NCBI GenBank assembly: GCA_005879655.1
Contig: VBJK01000475.1
Span: 1,026 to 10,083 of the forward strand
Source of the DNA: Chloroflexota bacterium
GTDB lineage: Bacteria > Chloroflexota > Ktedonobacteria > Ktedonobacterales > Ktedonobacteraceae
Length of the DNA: 9,058 nt
Reading direction: 5' to 3'
This document shows positions 1-5,855 of the stretch, one piece after another (positions within the stretch are counted from its first letter, which is position 1; every line of letters starts with the position of its first letter). The position numbers were made by a program, and so were the translations under genes. A model generated the notes under the pieces. The model did not search any database and was not told where the DNA came from. It worked only from the letters and a program-made list of their open reading frames with translations.

Positions 1-250
1 TAAACCAGTCTGTTTTTACTAGATCTTCTTTTACTGTTCTTATATCCTCAACACGCTTTTTACTCCTTGCTTTATGAAAATCAGTAAGCTTTTTTATGTC
101 TTCTTTGCTATATAATGCTCCTCTTTCTCGATCTGCGGGAAGCGTTTTCCTGATTTTCTTCTCGCGTGCGTGGCGATAAAAGGTATTTTCAGACAATCCT
201 GCTTCGGTGTATATTTTAATTCCTTCTTCTGTGCTGATCATGTCTTCCAT
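1..250 (-). CDS. Helix-turn-helix (MerR-like) DNA-binding protein, N-terminal part, runs off window
   Basis: The reading frame is open on the minus strand from ATG at 250-248 to the window edge (83 codons, no stop). A strong purine-rich Shine-Dalgarno (GAGGAGG) lies just upstream of the ATG. The protein starts MEDMISTEEGIKIYTEAGLS and continues with ENTFYRHAREKKIRKTLP. The pattern of a helix, a turn at GLSENT, and a second helix with aromatic and basic residues is typical of an N-terminal HTH. It is followed by a basic, charged helix (KKLTDFHKARSKKR). The family is inferred from this pattern only, and the C-terminal domain lies outside the window. The gene is transcribed divergently from the long plus-strand operon, which is the usual arrangement for a local regulator. 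Its base composition is much more A+T-rich than the plus-strand genes. Confidence 0.75.
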   Translation of the reverse strand, partial: MEDMISTEEGIKIYTEAGLSENTFYRHAREKKIRKTLPADRERGALYSKEDIKKLTDFHKARSKKRVEDIRTVKEDLVKTDWF

Positions 251-298
251 GTCCGCCTCCTCCTCTCTTAGCTTTTGTTTACTACCTCTATGTGACAC

Positions 299-327
299 AT
301 TGTAACATAAATCTTGGTACAAGGCAA
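299..327 (-). promoter_or_regulatory. Minus-strand sigma-70-type promoter for the HTH gene
   Basis: Read on the minus strand, a -35 box TTGCCT (327-322) and a -10 box TACAAT (304-299) are separated by 17 nt. A TG one base upstream of the -10 gives an extended -10. It sits about 50 bp before the HTH gene start. Confidence 0.55.
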
Positions 328-329
328 AT

Positions 330-388
330 GTTAGTTAAAAACACTTGACATGAAAGTAACCGTTAGTTATAATAGGTAGTGTTAGTTA
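330..388 (+). promoter_or_regulatory. Three GTTAGTTA direct repeats (putative operators)
   Basis: The octamer GTTAGTTA occurs at 330-337, 362-369 and 381-388. The first lies between the divergent -35 boxes. The second overlaps the plus-strand -10. The third starts at about the expected transcription start. This placement suits binding sites for a repressor, possibly the divergently encoded HTH protein. The binding role is inferred. Confidence 0.4.
345..373 (+). promoter_or_regulatory. Consensus sigma-70-type promoter of the plus-strand operon
   Basis: TTGACA (345-350) and TATAAT (368-373) are separated by exactly 17 nt, so both hexamers match the consensus perfectly. Transcription would start near 380 and give a leader of about 320 nt before the first convincing gene at 698. 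No comparably good promoter is evident between the downstream genes up to about 7780, so this promoter may drive the whole block. Confidence 0.8.
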
Positions 389-697
389 GCGGTAGCGTTA
401 AAAGTTACCGAGAGGGCAAGTCTTGCGGGAGGTTCTTTAGTGGCAAGCCATTAGCTAGTATCTATGGCTTGATGGGTGGCTTGGTGCAGCTGCCAAGCGT
501 GGTAAAGGGAGTTTAGTTGTCTAGTAGTTTTCTTAGGTGATGTTTTGTAGGGGAAGTGCTGGAACTAGTGAGATCGCACCAGTCCAGCGTCCAGACTAGT
601 TTTACTGTTCTGCTTTATTCGTGTACCAGTCTCGATTGACTAGTATGTCAGAGACAAGAGGCTGGTGTCAAGCTCTTAAACAGAGAAGGAGCAACAG
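380..697 (+). promoter_or_regulatory. Long structured 5' leader without a gene
   Basis: No credible gene lies here, since start codons lack ribosome binding sites or hit stops within a few codons. The leader is rich in segments that can pair with each other. CAAGCCAT (444-451) pairs perfectly with ATGGCTTG (464-471), GCTTGG (479-484) with CCAAGC (493-498), GCAAG (416-420) with CTTGC (422-426), and AACTAGT (563-569) with ACTAGTT (595-601). ACTAGT occurs a third time at 639-644. No known riboswitch class was recognised. Confidence 0.4.
441..450 (+). repeat. Palindromic repeat copy 1 (10-bp core)
   Basis: TGGCAAGCCA: 4-bp arms plus a central AA, followed by T but preceded by G instead of A. It lies in the operon leader, and its right part is also one arm of the 444-471 stem. 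Confidence 0.75.
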
Positions 698-913
698 ATG
701 CCTATACCATGTCCACGCCGTGCATATTGTAGGATCAATGGGTGTCAGGGGTTATGTAGTGACAAGCATAGGATACAGACAAATGATTGTCCCAAGCCAT
801 TGGTCGATGGTTTGGCGAAATTGTCGCCAGTTGTGCAACGGGCAAGTGTACAGTCTCCTCGTGCTTCGGTTCGTCCAGTCTCTCGTGCGCGTGGTTATCG
901 AAGGGGGATGTAG
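698..913 (+). CDS. Small cysteine-rich basic protein of unknown function
   Basis: This encodes 71 residues from an ATG with the ribosome binding site GAAGGAG nine bases upstream. The N-terminal third has five cysteines (C5, C11, C16, C20, C31) and a histidine (H24), suggesting a small metal-binding knuckle. The C-terminal half is Ser/Arg/Val-rich and ends with a basic stretch (RARGYRRG). I do not recognise the family. The stop codon overlaps the GTG start of the next gene by one base (TAGTG), which implies translational coupling. It is the first gene of the operon after the long leader. Confidence 0.6.
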   Translation: MPIPCPRRAYCRINGCQGLCSDKHRIQTNDCPKPLVDGLAKLSPVVQRASVQSPRASVRPVSRARGYRRGM

Positions 914-1527
914 TGTCTATCAGAAATGCTGATCTCACTCGTGAGCATGTTCTTCGTCTCGTTACACGTTTAGGCTATGAGGACATCACTGATCAGGTGC
1001 GTGGTGATCATGTGCTTGTTGTGCATGTTCCTGTGTCTGATGAGATTGTTGCCTTTGATGATCTGCCTCATGCACGTCGTTTTTTGCAGGGTGATCTTTC
1101 TCGTCGAAAACTGGATGTGCGTGTTTTCCAGTCTTGGCTTGCTGCTCGTTTTGATCAGGTTGTTGGAGTTGCGTCTAGTGGACAGGCTTGTCCTCTTGCT
1201 TGGTTTCTTTCTGGGCGTATGGGTTTGTCTTATGAGGTTGGTGTTGATATCTATTATCCGGTTGGAACATTTCCCGATGGTGCTCTTGCATTGCCTGTGT
1301 GGGCTTGTCTCTTTGTGCGTCGGCTTGATTTCACCTCTCCGCTTGTTGGTGGGGTAACTGGTGAGCAGGCGTTGCGGGTGCTGCAGGCAGATGAAGGGTT
1401 TGGTGGTTGGTGCTCTTCTCATCGTCCTGGTGGTTGGGGATGTGTGACGTGTCGTAACAGGGCGGTCTTGCTTTCTGATTATTCTGCTGTTTTTTCTGTG
1501 GTTGTCGAGGGAGGATGTCATGACTGA
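913..1527 (+). CDS. Conserved-looking hypothetical protein
   Basis: This encodes 204 residues. The frame stays open upstream to an ATG at 787, but I chose the GTG at 913. It follows an AAGGGGG ribosome binding site, overlaps the preceding stop by one base and begins MSIRNADLTREHVLRLVTRL. The middle contains a stretch reading RVFQSWLAARFDQVVGVASS, followed by a CPLAWFL segment. The C-terminus has several Cys and His residues (GWCSSHRPGGWGCVTC), suggesting a possible metal site. I do not recognise a named family or any catalytic motif. It sits between two small genes in a tight run, overlapping the next gene by 8 bp. Confidence 0.7.
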   Translation: MSIRNADLTREHVLRLVTRLGYEDITDQVRGDHVLVVHVPVSDEIVAFDDLPHARRFLQGDLSRRKLDVRVFQSWLAARFDQVVGVASSGQACPLAWFLSGRMGLSYEVGVDIYYPVGTFPDGALALPVWACLFVRRLDFTSPLVGGVTGEQALRVLQADEGFGGWCSSHRPGGWGCVTCRNRAVLLSDYSAVFSVVVEGGCHD

Positions 1528-1708
1528 GCAATATATCACTCCTGGTGAGCGTGCTGTTTTGGAGGAAATAGAGACTGGTGTCTATTGGGATAAGGAGATG
1601 CGTGCGACTTATTATGACGGTTGTGAGGAGTGTTGGGAGACAGGTTGGACTGAGTGTCTTGGTCATGAAGTGTTGCCGAATTGGCCAGTGTTGCGTTGGG
1701 GAGTCTAG
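1520..1708 (+). CDS. Small acidic hypothetical protein
   Basis: This encodes 62 residues. The ATG at 1520 has GGGAGG six bases upstream and lies inside the end of the preceding gene (8-bp overlap), so it was preferred over the in-frame ATG at 1502. The protein is acidic and rich in Glu, Trp and Tyr. It carries a small cysteine cluster in the middle (GCEECWETGWTECLGHE), possibly a metal knuckle. The family is not recognised. Confidence 0.6.
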   Translation: MTEQYITPGERAVLEEIETGVYWDKEMRATYYDGCEECWETGWTECLGHEVLPNWPVLRWGV

Positions 1709-1712
1709 GCTT

Positions 1713-2102
1713 ATGCGTCTTTTTACACTTGGTTATATGGCTTCTGGTGCAGATGAGAAGCTGATGCAATTGATAGCTGATCCGGCTTTCATGTTGGTTG
1801 ATATTCGTACATCTGCTTTTTCACGGTTTCGTCCTGCTTATCGGCGTGATGCTCTTGTGCGACGGTGTGGGAATCAATATCTGCATGTGCCGCAATTGGG
1901 GAATGTTAATTATCGGGATCGGGATCTTCCTGTCGTGTTGGCTGACCCGTCTGTGGGTCTTCCTTATGTGTTGTGTCTGCTTGATAGTGGGTACTCGGTG
2001 TGTTTGTTGTGCGGCTGCGCGCATGTGCAGACTTGTCATCGTCAAGTTGTCTCTGATTTACTTCTGGCTCGGTGTTCAGAGGTGTCTGTAGTTCATCTTT
2101 AG
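1713..2102 (+). CDS. DUF488 family protein
   Basis: This encodes 129 residues from ATG 1713. The longer in-frame extension to 1578 overlaps the preceding gene and does not resemble the family. Visible DUF488 features in order are an opening strand with TLGY (residues 5-8), VDIRTSAFSRFRPAY (about 29-43, the Asp-x-Arg followed by SRF), YLHVPQLGN (about 56-64), and a C-terminal strand-loop VCLLCGCAHVQTCHRQ whose CHR (108-110) is the family hallmark. Family members are usually about 120-180 aa, so this one is full length. Their biochemical role is not firmly established. The ribosome binding site is weak (TAGG), and translation may be coupled to the upstream gene ending at 1708. Confidence 0.82.
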   Translation: MRLFTLGYMASGADEKLMQLIADPAFMLVDIRTSAFSRFRPAYRRDALVRRCGNQYLHVPQLGNVNYRDRDLPVVLADPSVGLPYVLCLLDSGYSVCLLCGCAHVQTCHRQVVSDLLLARCSEVSVVHL

Positions 2103-2123
2103 TTTTTTAGAAGGGGGCTTTCT

Positions 2124-2312
2124 ATGACCGTTTCTGCTTTGCTCGCTTGTTTGTTCTTGTTTGGTGGTGTTGTTGGTTTGTATGGGTTGTTGTGCTTTTT
2201 CCGTATAAGCTTGCGTGCTGCCTTGGTGATTGCAGGAATCATTCTCCTAGTGTTTTTGCTACCTCAATTGTTTGTGTGGCCGTCGCTTCTGTTGTCTCTT
2301 TTGCCACGTTAG
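2124..2312 (+). CDS. Small membrane protein, two transmembrane segments
   Basis: This encodes 62 residues with an AGAAGGGGG ribosome binding site before the ATG. Residues about 4-26 and 32-60 are almost entirely hydrophobic (Leu, Phe, Val, Gly), separated by a short polar turn with arginines (FRISLRA). This predicts a hairpin of two membrane helices. There is no soluble domain and the family is not recognised. The next gene follows after a 9-bp gap. Confidence 0.65.
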   Translation: MTVSALLACLFLFGGVVGLYGLLCFFRISLRAALVIAGIILLVFLLPQLFVWPSLLLSLLPR

Positions 2313-2321
2313 GAGGGTTTT

Positions 2322-2576
2322 ATGGCTTGGTGGTCTTTTGGTTGTGCGGCTGCTGAAGAAGAAGAAGAGTTGGGTTTTGAGTTTGTTGATGAAGAAGCGT
2401 CGGATGATGAGCTTTTTCTTGTTGAGGGAGCTATGCAGGGTGTTGAGGTGTGTGCAGTGTTCTGTGCTTGGTGTGAGGTCCAGATCGGTACTTCTTCGAT
2501 TTCTGGATCGCATGGTATTTGCTCAGATTGTAATAGTGCTCTCTTAGCGCAACATGCTGCTAGGCGTTCGCGTTAG
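2322..2576 (+). CDS. Small acidic protein with C-terminal zinc ribbon
   Basis: This encodes 84 residues from an ATG preceded by TAGGAGGG. The N-terminal half is very acidic (a run of five Glu, then VDEEASDDE). The C-terminal half holds two CxxC knuckles, CAWC at 48-51 and CSDC at 67-70, spaced as in a zinc ribbon. It ends in a basic tail (RRSR). The acidic-arm plus zinc-ribbon design suggests a protein- or nucleic-acid-binding adaptor, but this is inference. It lies between two small membrane protein genes. Confidence 0.65.
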   Translation: MAWWSFGCAAAEEEEELGFEFVDEEASDDELFLVEGAMQGVEVCAVFCAWCEVQIGTSSISGSHGICSDCNSALLAQHAARRSR

Positions 2577-2593
2577 TGGAAGGAGTTTTGTCT

Positions 2594-2761
2594 ATGGCTA
2601 GTGTTCTGCTGTTTTTCGTACTGGCTGGTGTCGTGTTGCGCGTGGTCTATGCGCTGGCTCGGCCTTTGTTCTGGACGGCCTTTGGTGTTGTGCTCTTTAT
2701 TGGCTTGCTATTGGTTTTTGTTCTGGCATTTCCTGGTTTGTTCATGGGTTTGGGTGTGTAG
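2594..2761 (+). CDS. Small membrane protein, two transmembrane segments
   Basis: This encodes 55 residues. I chose ATG 2594 because AAGGAG (2580-2585) sits at ideal spacing. The in-frame GTG at 2576 would put the ribosome binding site inside the gene. Two hydrophobic helices (about 3-20 and 30-52) flank a short loop with Arg and Ala residues (ALARP). The family is not recognised. It resembles the membrane protein at 2124 in design but not obviously in sequence. Confidence 0.6.
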   Translation: MASVLLFFVLAGVVLRVVYALARPLFWTAFGVVLFIGLLLVFVLAFPGLFMGLGV

Positions 2762-2901
2762 AGAGGGCTTTGTTTGTCGCTGGTTTCGGCTCATCGTAGT
2801 TCTACGACGGTGAGTCGGCGCTAGTCGATGGGCACCCATTTGGGGTCTTTCGGCTTGGGGCTCTCAGGTGAGGCTCTGCATGTGTTCGTTCAACTGTTTT
2901 T
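2762..2901 (+). promoter_or_regulatory. Structured gap between operon genes
   Basis: This 140-nt gap, unusually long for this operon, has no gene. It contains a hairpin at 2790-2814 (CTCA-TCGTAG-TT-CTACGA-CGG-TGAG, a perfect inner 6-bp stem) and a second inverted repeat ATGGG-CA-CCCAT at 2828-2839. Two similar TTGGGG segments follow. No T-run is present, so it does not look like an intrinsic terminator. It may be an RNA processing or attenuation element. Confidence 0.35.
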
Positions 2902-3258
2902 GTGTCTAATGTGCTTACTGCTGAGGTAAGAGATGGGATGTTTTATGATCAGACGACTGGTGCTGAAAAGCCTGATTGGACGGTTGAAATGACCGTGATT
3001 GATGTGGACAGTAACGAGAAGTATGATCTTCAGATTGTTGGGGGTTTTCCTTTGCTTGCTCAGCTTAAGGAAGCGAAGCGTCAGGGGGAGCATCCTGATA
3101 CGTTGCGTCAGATTGCGGATCAATTGCGGGCGACGCTTCCCACTCGTTACACGCGAGCTCAGTTTCAGGTGGCGAAGCTCAAGGGCAAGCAGGTTGCTTT
3201 TCTCAAATTGGTTTGTCAGTTTCTTGGTGTCGTGGCTGCGGCTGGTCAATCAGTTTAG
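2902..3258 (+). CDS. Hypothetical protein
   Basis: This encodes 118 residues from GTG 2902. A stop at 2869 prevents a much longer form, and GTG 2911 is an alternative start. No good ribosome binding site is visible, so the start is uncertain. The N-terminal half looks like beta strands (VEMTVIDVDSNEKYDLQIVG). The C-terminal half is helical with basic residues (LKEAKRQGEH, TRAQFQVAKLKGKQVAFLK). This could fit a small nucleic-acid-binding fold, but I do not recognise the family. The stop lies 11 bp before the next gene. Confidence 0.65.
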   Translation: MSNVLTAEVRDGMFYDQTTGAEKPDWTVEMTVIDVDSNEKYDLQIVGGFPLLAQLKEAKRQGEHPDTLRQIADQLRATLPTRYTRAQFQVAKLKGKQVAFLKLVCQFLGVVAAAGQSV

Positions 3259-3269
3259 AGAGGTGATCT

Positions 3270-4031
3270 GTGGCTTTGTTGAAAAATCCTTTTGCAAAAA
3301 AGTCGGGGGGGCAGTCTTCTGCTCCTCCACCTCGTCCTGTGATGGCTCCGGCTGCTGGGAGTACATGGATTGTGCAGATGGAGCATTGGGATTTGCGTTT
3401 TGTCTCTTTTGTGGTCGCATTGGGTTCAGCGTTCGCCATTCAACAGGTCGAGTCATTGCTTGGGAATGTGGGTCCGCTTGAGACTGCTGCTGGTTGGATG
3501 TTTGCGTTTTCTGCTGGGGTGCTTGGCTACTTTTTGAGTCGTGCGTTAGCGTATCGGCTGATGCAGAAAGAGGCCATTTGGTTGTATCTGCCGCTTTGTC
3601 TGCTTGTTGAGTTTGTGGAAGTTGTTTGTAACTACATTGTGGCGGTGCGGGCTATTCATGGTGCTGATTGGGTCAAGGATCTTCCATCGGATCAGCGAGG
3701 AACAATTGTCTTGCTGCTTTATGGGGTGCTTTCGGTTATTCCCCTTTTTACCATCTTTTTAGCAGTGGCTGATATGGATTTGGAGCGCAAGAAGGGGCAT
3801 ATGTTGTCAGCTCGTGGGATGCCTCAGCCGCCTAGTCAATGGTCTGGGGCGACGGCTGCCCCAAAGTCGAATCAGTCGCTTGGGGGAGCTGGCGGGCAGC
3901 AGCAGTATCAACCCATGGGAACGCAGCGCAATGTGGTACGTCTGGCAGCTCCTCCACAGCGTCCACCAGCTCAACCGACAGTCAGACAGTTCAATGGGGT
4001 GCATCCCTCGGAGGATGTGACAGTGCCCTAG
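3270..4031 (+). CDS. Membrane protein with four transmembrane helices and Pro/Gln-rich tail
   Basis: This encodes 253 residues from GTG 3270, with a GAGGTGA ribosome binding site just upstream. A Lys/Ser/Pro-rich N-terminus (1-30) is followed by a short amphipathic stretch. Predicted membrane helices lie at about 42-58, 72-95, 101-126 and 143-168. Residues from about 175 on are low-complexity (Gly, Gln, Pro, Ala) and basic, ending in VTVP. The topology and charged cytoplasmic-looking tails suggest an envelope protein of the element. I cannot tie it to a known secretion, conjugation or defence family. The stop overlaps the next GTG by one base. Confidence 0.75.
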   Translation: MALLKNPFAKKSGGQSSAPPPRPVMAPAAGSTWIVQMEHWDLRFVSFVVALGSAFAIQQVESLLGNVGPLETAAGWMFAFSAGVLGYFLSRALAYRLMQKEAIWLYLPLCLLVEFVEVVCNYIVAVRAIHGADWVKDLPSDQRGTIVLLLYGVLSVIPLFTIFLAVADMDLERKKGHMLSARGMPQPPSQWSGATAAPKSNQSLGGAGGQQQYQPMGTQRNVVRLAAPPQRPPAQPTVRQFNGVHPSEDVTVP

Positions 4032-4183
4032 TGTTTGATGAGGTTACGGGGGTTTGGTGTGTGCAAGGTGGAAGACGGTTGAACAAGCAAGAAACGGCGT
4101 TTGTTCGCTCGCTTCAGCAGCAAGGGCAAACAGTGGTGTTTGCAAGTCGTCATCAGTGGCGGCATTTTCAACGATATCCTTAA
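4031..4183 (+). CDS. Small hypothetical protein (50 aa)
   Basis: This encodes 50 residues from GTG 4031, overlapping the preceding stop by one base (TAGTG). A GGAGG at 4010-4014 is too far away to act directly, so translational coupling is likely. The protein is basic and Gln-rich (LNKQETAFVRSLQQQGQTVV), ending HQWRHFQRYP. The frame is open further upstream inside the previous gene, but that part looks like a shadow. The family is not recognised. Confidence 0.45.
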   Translation: MFDEVTGVWCVQGGRRLNKQETAFVRSLQQQGQTVVFASRHQWRHFQRYP

Positions 4184-4260
4184 TGGGTGTTAAAGTTTCG
4201 TGGCTGTGTGGGACTGGTTTTGTTAGCTGGTCTCACATCTGTCCAGTATGGAGGAAAACT

Positions 4261-4992
4261 ATGAATATGCAGAGTGAGTCAATTGATTATGATTGGATTA
4301 AGCGTGTCGCAAAAGCACAAGGGGTCTCGGTTAACGAGTATATTGTGCTGGCTCCACAAAATGACCCCTTTTATACAGGGACGCCTAATGATCGAGCATT
4401 AGGGCAATGGTTCGCTGATGTCTGGCAGCAGCTTGGTGAGGGTCGTTCTCATCTGCGTCGTGTGCATTATTACTTGGTCTCTCTTGGCTCGGTCACGTTT
4501 CCTAATGGCAAGCCATATGAGAATACCATGGAGTGCTGGGAAGCGCTTAACATGGCTTCTAAGGCGGCTCGTTACTTGCAACTCGTTGATCCAGCGGCTT
4601 TTAATGATCGTCGTACGCCGGAAGTGATGATTTATGTATCTGATGCTGTGCCACAGCCGTCATCTGTCTCGGTTTCCAGTCCGGTGTATAGCTTGCGTAT
4701 GCAGTTGCCTGAGTTTCCGCACCTTCCTCACTATGCTGTTGATGGGTTTACGGCGGTTCAGTCCTACCACCTGGAATTGTGGTGTGAGAAATCGACCATG
4801 AACGACGTGTTCATGCCGTTGTGTGAGCGCTACATCGTCTCTATCAGGCGGGTAAGCCTGCTCGTATTCTCTATGTTTCTGACTTTGATCCAGCTGGTCA
4901 GTCGATGCCTGTGGCTGTATCGAGAAAGATTGAGTACTTTGTACGCACATTGGGCTTGGATTTGGATATCCGTCTGTTTCCAGTGGTCTTAA
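4261..4992 (+). CDS. TOPRIM-type protein (Spo11/TopoVI-A-like), N-terminal part, frameshifted
   Basis: The start at ATG 4261 has a GGAGGA ribosome binding site. The first about 191 residues are coherent: EYIVLAPQNDPFY (about 27-38), the helical HLRRVHYYLVS (64-74), PYENTMECWEALNMASKAARYL, VDPAAFNDRRTPEV, then ELWCEKSTMNDVF with Glu176 as the likely TOPRIM glutamate. After CERY (188-191) the frame continues to 4992 as unrelated, Leu/Trp/Cys-rich sequence. The proper continuation (HRLYQAGKPARILYVSDFDP) is present in another frame from 4833. In this family I expect a segment of roughly 20 or more residues with a Gly-rich motif between those points, and it is absent. I therefore read this as a deletion with frameshift. 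The element was probably a DNA-processing enzyme but is likely inactive now. Confidence 0.7.
   Translation: MNMQSESIDYDWIKRVAKAQGVSVNEYIVLAPQNDPFYTGTPNDRALGQWFADVWQQLGEGRSHLRRVHYYLVSLGSVTFPNGKPYENTMECWEALNMASKAARYLQLVDPAAFNDRRTPEVMIYVSDAVPQPSSVSVSSPVYSLRMQLPEFPHLPHYAVDGFTAVQSYHLELWCEKSTMNDVFMPLCERYIVSIRRVSLLVFSMFLTLIQLVSRCLWLYRERLSTLYAHWAWIWISVCFQWS
4505..4516 (+). repeat. Palindromic repeat copy 2 (inside TOPRIM gene)
   Basis: ATGGCAAGCCAT, full 12-mer. The coding frame here is aAT-GGC-AAG-CCA-Tat (Asn-Gly-Lys-Pro-Tyr). Confidence 0.85.
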
Positions 4993-5516
4993 CACTTGAC
5001 CAGGTACAACGCTATCAGCTTCCTCGTACGCCGATTAAAGAGAGCGAGAGACGGCGGACGGGTTTTGAGGATCGTCACGGTGAGGGGGCAGTTGAACTGG
5101 ATGCCTTGGAGGCTCTCTATCCTGGGGAGCTAGAGACCATTCTTGATCAGTATATGGCTTGTTATTATGATGTGACTCTTTCTGAGCGGGTGCGTGAAGA
5201 GCAGTATGCATTGGAGGACTCGATGGGTCGGGTGTGCGGAGAGGTGATGCAGGGGTATCACGATGAAGTCGAAGGACTGCGTGAGGAGTATCGTCGCATG
5301 AAGGAAGAGTTTGAGCCTCGTATGCAAGCGATGAGTAATCGGTTGCGGGGTCTATGGCAAGCCATGAAGGACGATTTGAGTCAGTATACTCATTTTGCTG
5401 ATGAGTATCCAGTCCCACAACCGTGTGTTGGTTTAGAGATTGGGGATGGTCTCTATAACAGTGAGTGGGATTATCTCTCTCAAGTCGAGGTGTTCAAGCA
5501 GTTTCAGGGAAGATAG
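4905..5516 (+). CDS. TOPRIM-type protein, C-terminal part (separate frame)
   Basis: The frame is open from 4827, and its first ATG is 4905. That ATG has no ribosome binding site, which supports its being the detached 3' part of the gene beginning at 4261. Residues encoded from 4833 read HRLYQAGKPARILYVSDFDP then AGQSMPVAV. The DFDPAG is the TOPRIM Asp-x-Asp motif and resembles the DxDPxG of Spo11/TopoVI-A. Downstream are LPRTPIKESERRRTGFEDRH and GEGAVELDALEALYPGEL, then a long charged helix (about 80-170 of the 203-residue form, REEYRRMKEEFEPRM), probably a coiled coil. No slippery heptamer is visible near 4827-4840, so programmed frameshifting is not supported. The stop is at 5514-5516. Confidence 0.65.
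   Translation: MPVAVSRKIEYFVRTLGLDLDIRLFPVVLTLDQVQRYQLPRTPIKESERRRTGFEDRHGEGAVELDALEALYPGELETILDQYMACYYDVTLSERVREEQYALEDSMGRVCGEVMQGYHDEVEGLREEYRRMKEEFEPRMQAMSNRLRGLWQAMKDDLSQYTHFADEYPVPQPCVGLEIGDGLYNSEWDYLSQVEVFKQFQGR
5354..5365 (+). repeat. Palindromic repeat copy 3 (inside TOPRIM C-terminal part)
   Basis: ATGGCAAGCCAT, full 12-mer. The coding frame here is A-TGG-CAA-GCC-AT (Trp-Gln-Ala-Met), different from copies 2 and 5. Confidence 0.85.
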
Positions 5517-5554
5517 TAAGAGCCGGATGAGCGGCTGTGTGGAGGTTAGGTTAT

Positions 5555-5587
5555 ATGGTAAGAGTGCAGCTCATTCTGGCTTCGTAG
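5555..5587 (+). CDS. Possible 10-codon leader peptide
   Basis: ATG 5555 has GGAGG (5541-5545) upstream and encodes MVRVQLILAS. Its TAG stop lies inside the TAGGAG ribosome binding site of the next gene (start 5597). This arrangement fits translational coupling, but a chance micro-ORF is equally possible. Confidence 0.25.
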   Translation: MVRVQLILAS

Positions 5588-5596
5588 GAGTCTGTG

Positions 5597-5839
5597 ATGG
5601 CAGTCTTGCGTCGAAGACAGTTTCGTGTGCGGGTCTTTCGTTCATTGATTTCTCGTCCCAGGGTGATTCCCTCTGTTGACGAAGAGATTGGTGCCTTAAC
5701 AGAAGTTTTCGCGGTGGTGTTGGTGTTGTGGAAGCATCGCATTCGTGGGGTCTGTACGGTTTGTGTCACATGTGGGTCTGAGGAGTGGTGGTGGTATGGG
5801 GTGAGGTTGCTGGATGGTTGGCTTGTATCTGCTTTTTGA
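5597..5839 (+). CDS. Small basic protein with cysteine cluster
   Basis: This encodes 80 residues. ATG 5597 has TAGGAG (5585-5590) at good spacing, and a GTG directly before it (5594) is closer than ideal. The N-terminus is strongly basic (LRRRQFRVRVFRSLISRPR), followed by a helix (EEIGALTEVFAVVLVLWKHR). A cysteine cluster CxxCxxC (C53, C56, C59) comes next, then the Trp-rich EEWWWYGVRLLDGW. It could be a small nucleic-acid-binding zinc protein. The family is not recognised. Confidence 0.55.
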   Translation: MAVLRRRQFRVRVFRSLISRPRVIPSVDEEIGALTEVFAVVLVLWKHRIRGVCTVCVTCGSEEWWWYGVRLLDGWLVSAF

Positions 5840-5855
5840 TGGGGGCGGGTGCAGT

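Noticed and set aside
29..611. 12-bp exact repeat TTTTACTGTTCT at 29-40 and 600-611
   Set aside because: One or two exact 12-mer repeats are expected by chance in a 9-kb window, and the flanks do not match.
621..932. 103-residue plus-strand frame overlapping the 698 gene
   Set aside because: It has no ribosome binding site. The 698 gene in another frame has a good one and couples to the next start.
970..1539. 189-residue open frame on the minus strand
   Set aside because: It is the shadow of the plus-strand gene at 913-1527. Its product is Thr/Arg/Asn/Lys-rich without a fold-like pattern. The same applies to the other minus-strand frames between 700 and 8540.
4827..4850. Programmed ribosomal frameshift joining the two TOPRIM parts
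   Set aside because: No slippery heptamer or obvious stimulatory structure is seen, and conserved residues seem to be missing between the parts, which frameshifting would not restore.
5518..5545. GAGCCGGATGAG segment resembling the start of a group II intron domain V
   Set aside because: The matching second strand and bulge of domain V are absent and no reverse transcriptase lies upstream. Only a local 5-bp hairpin (5521-5536) is present.
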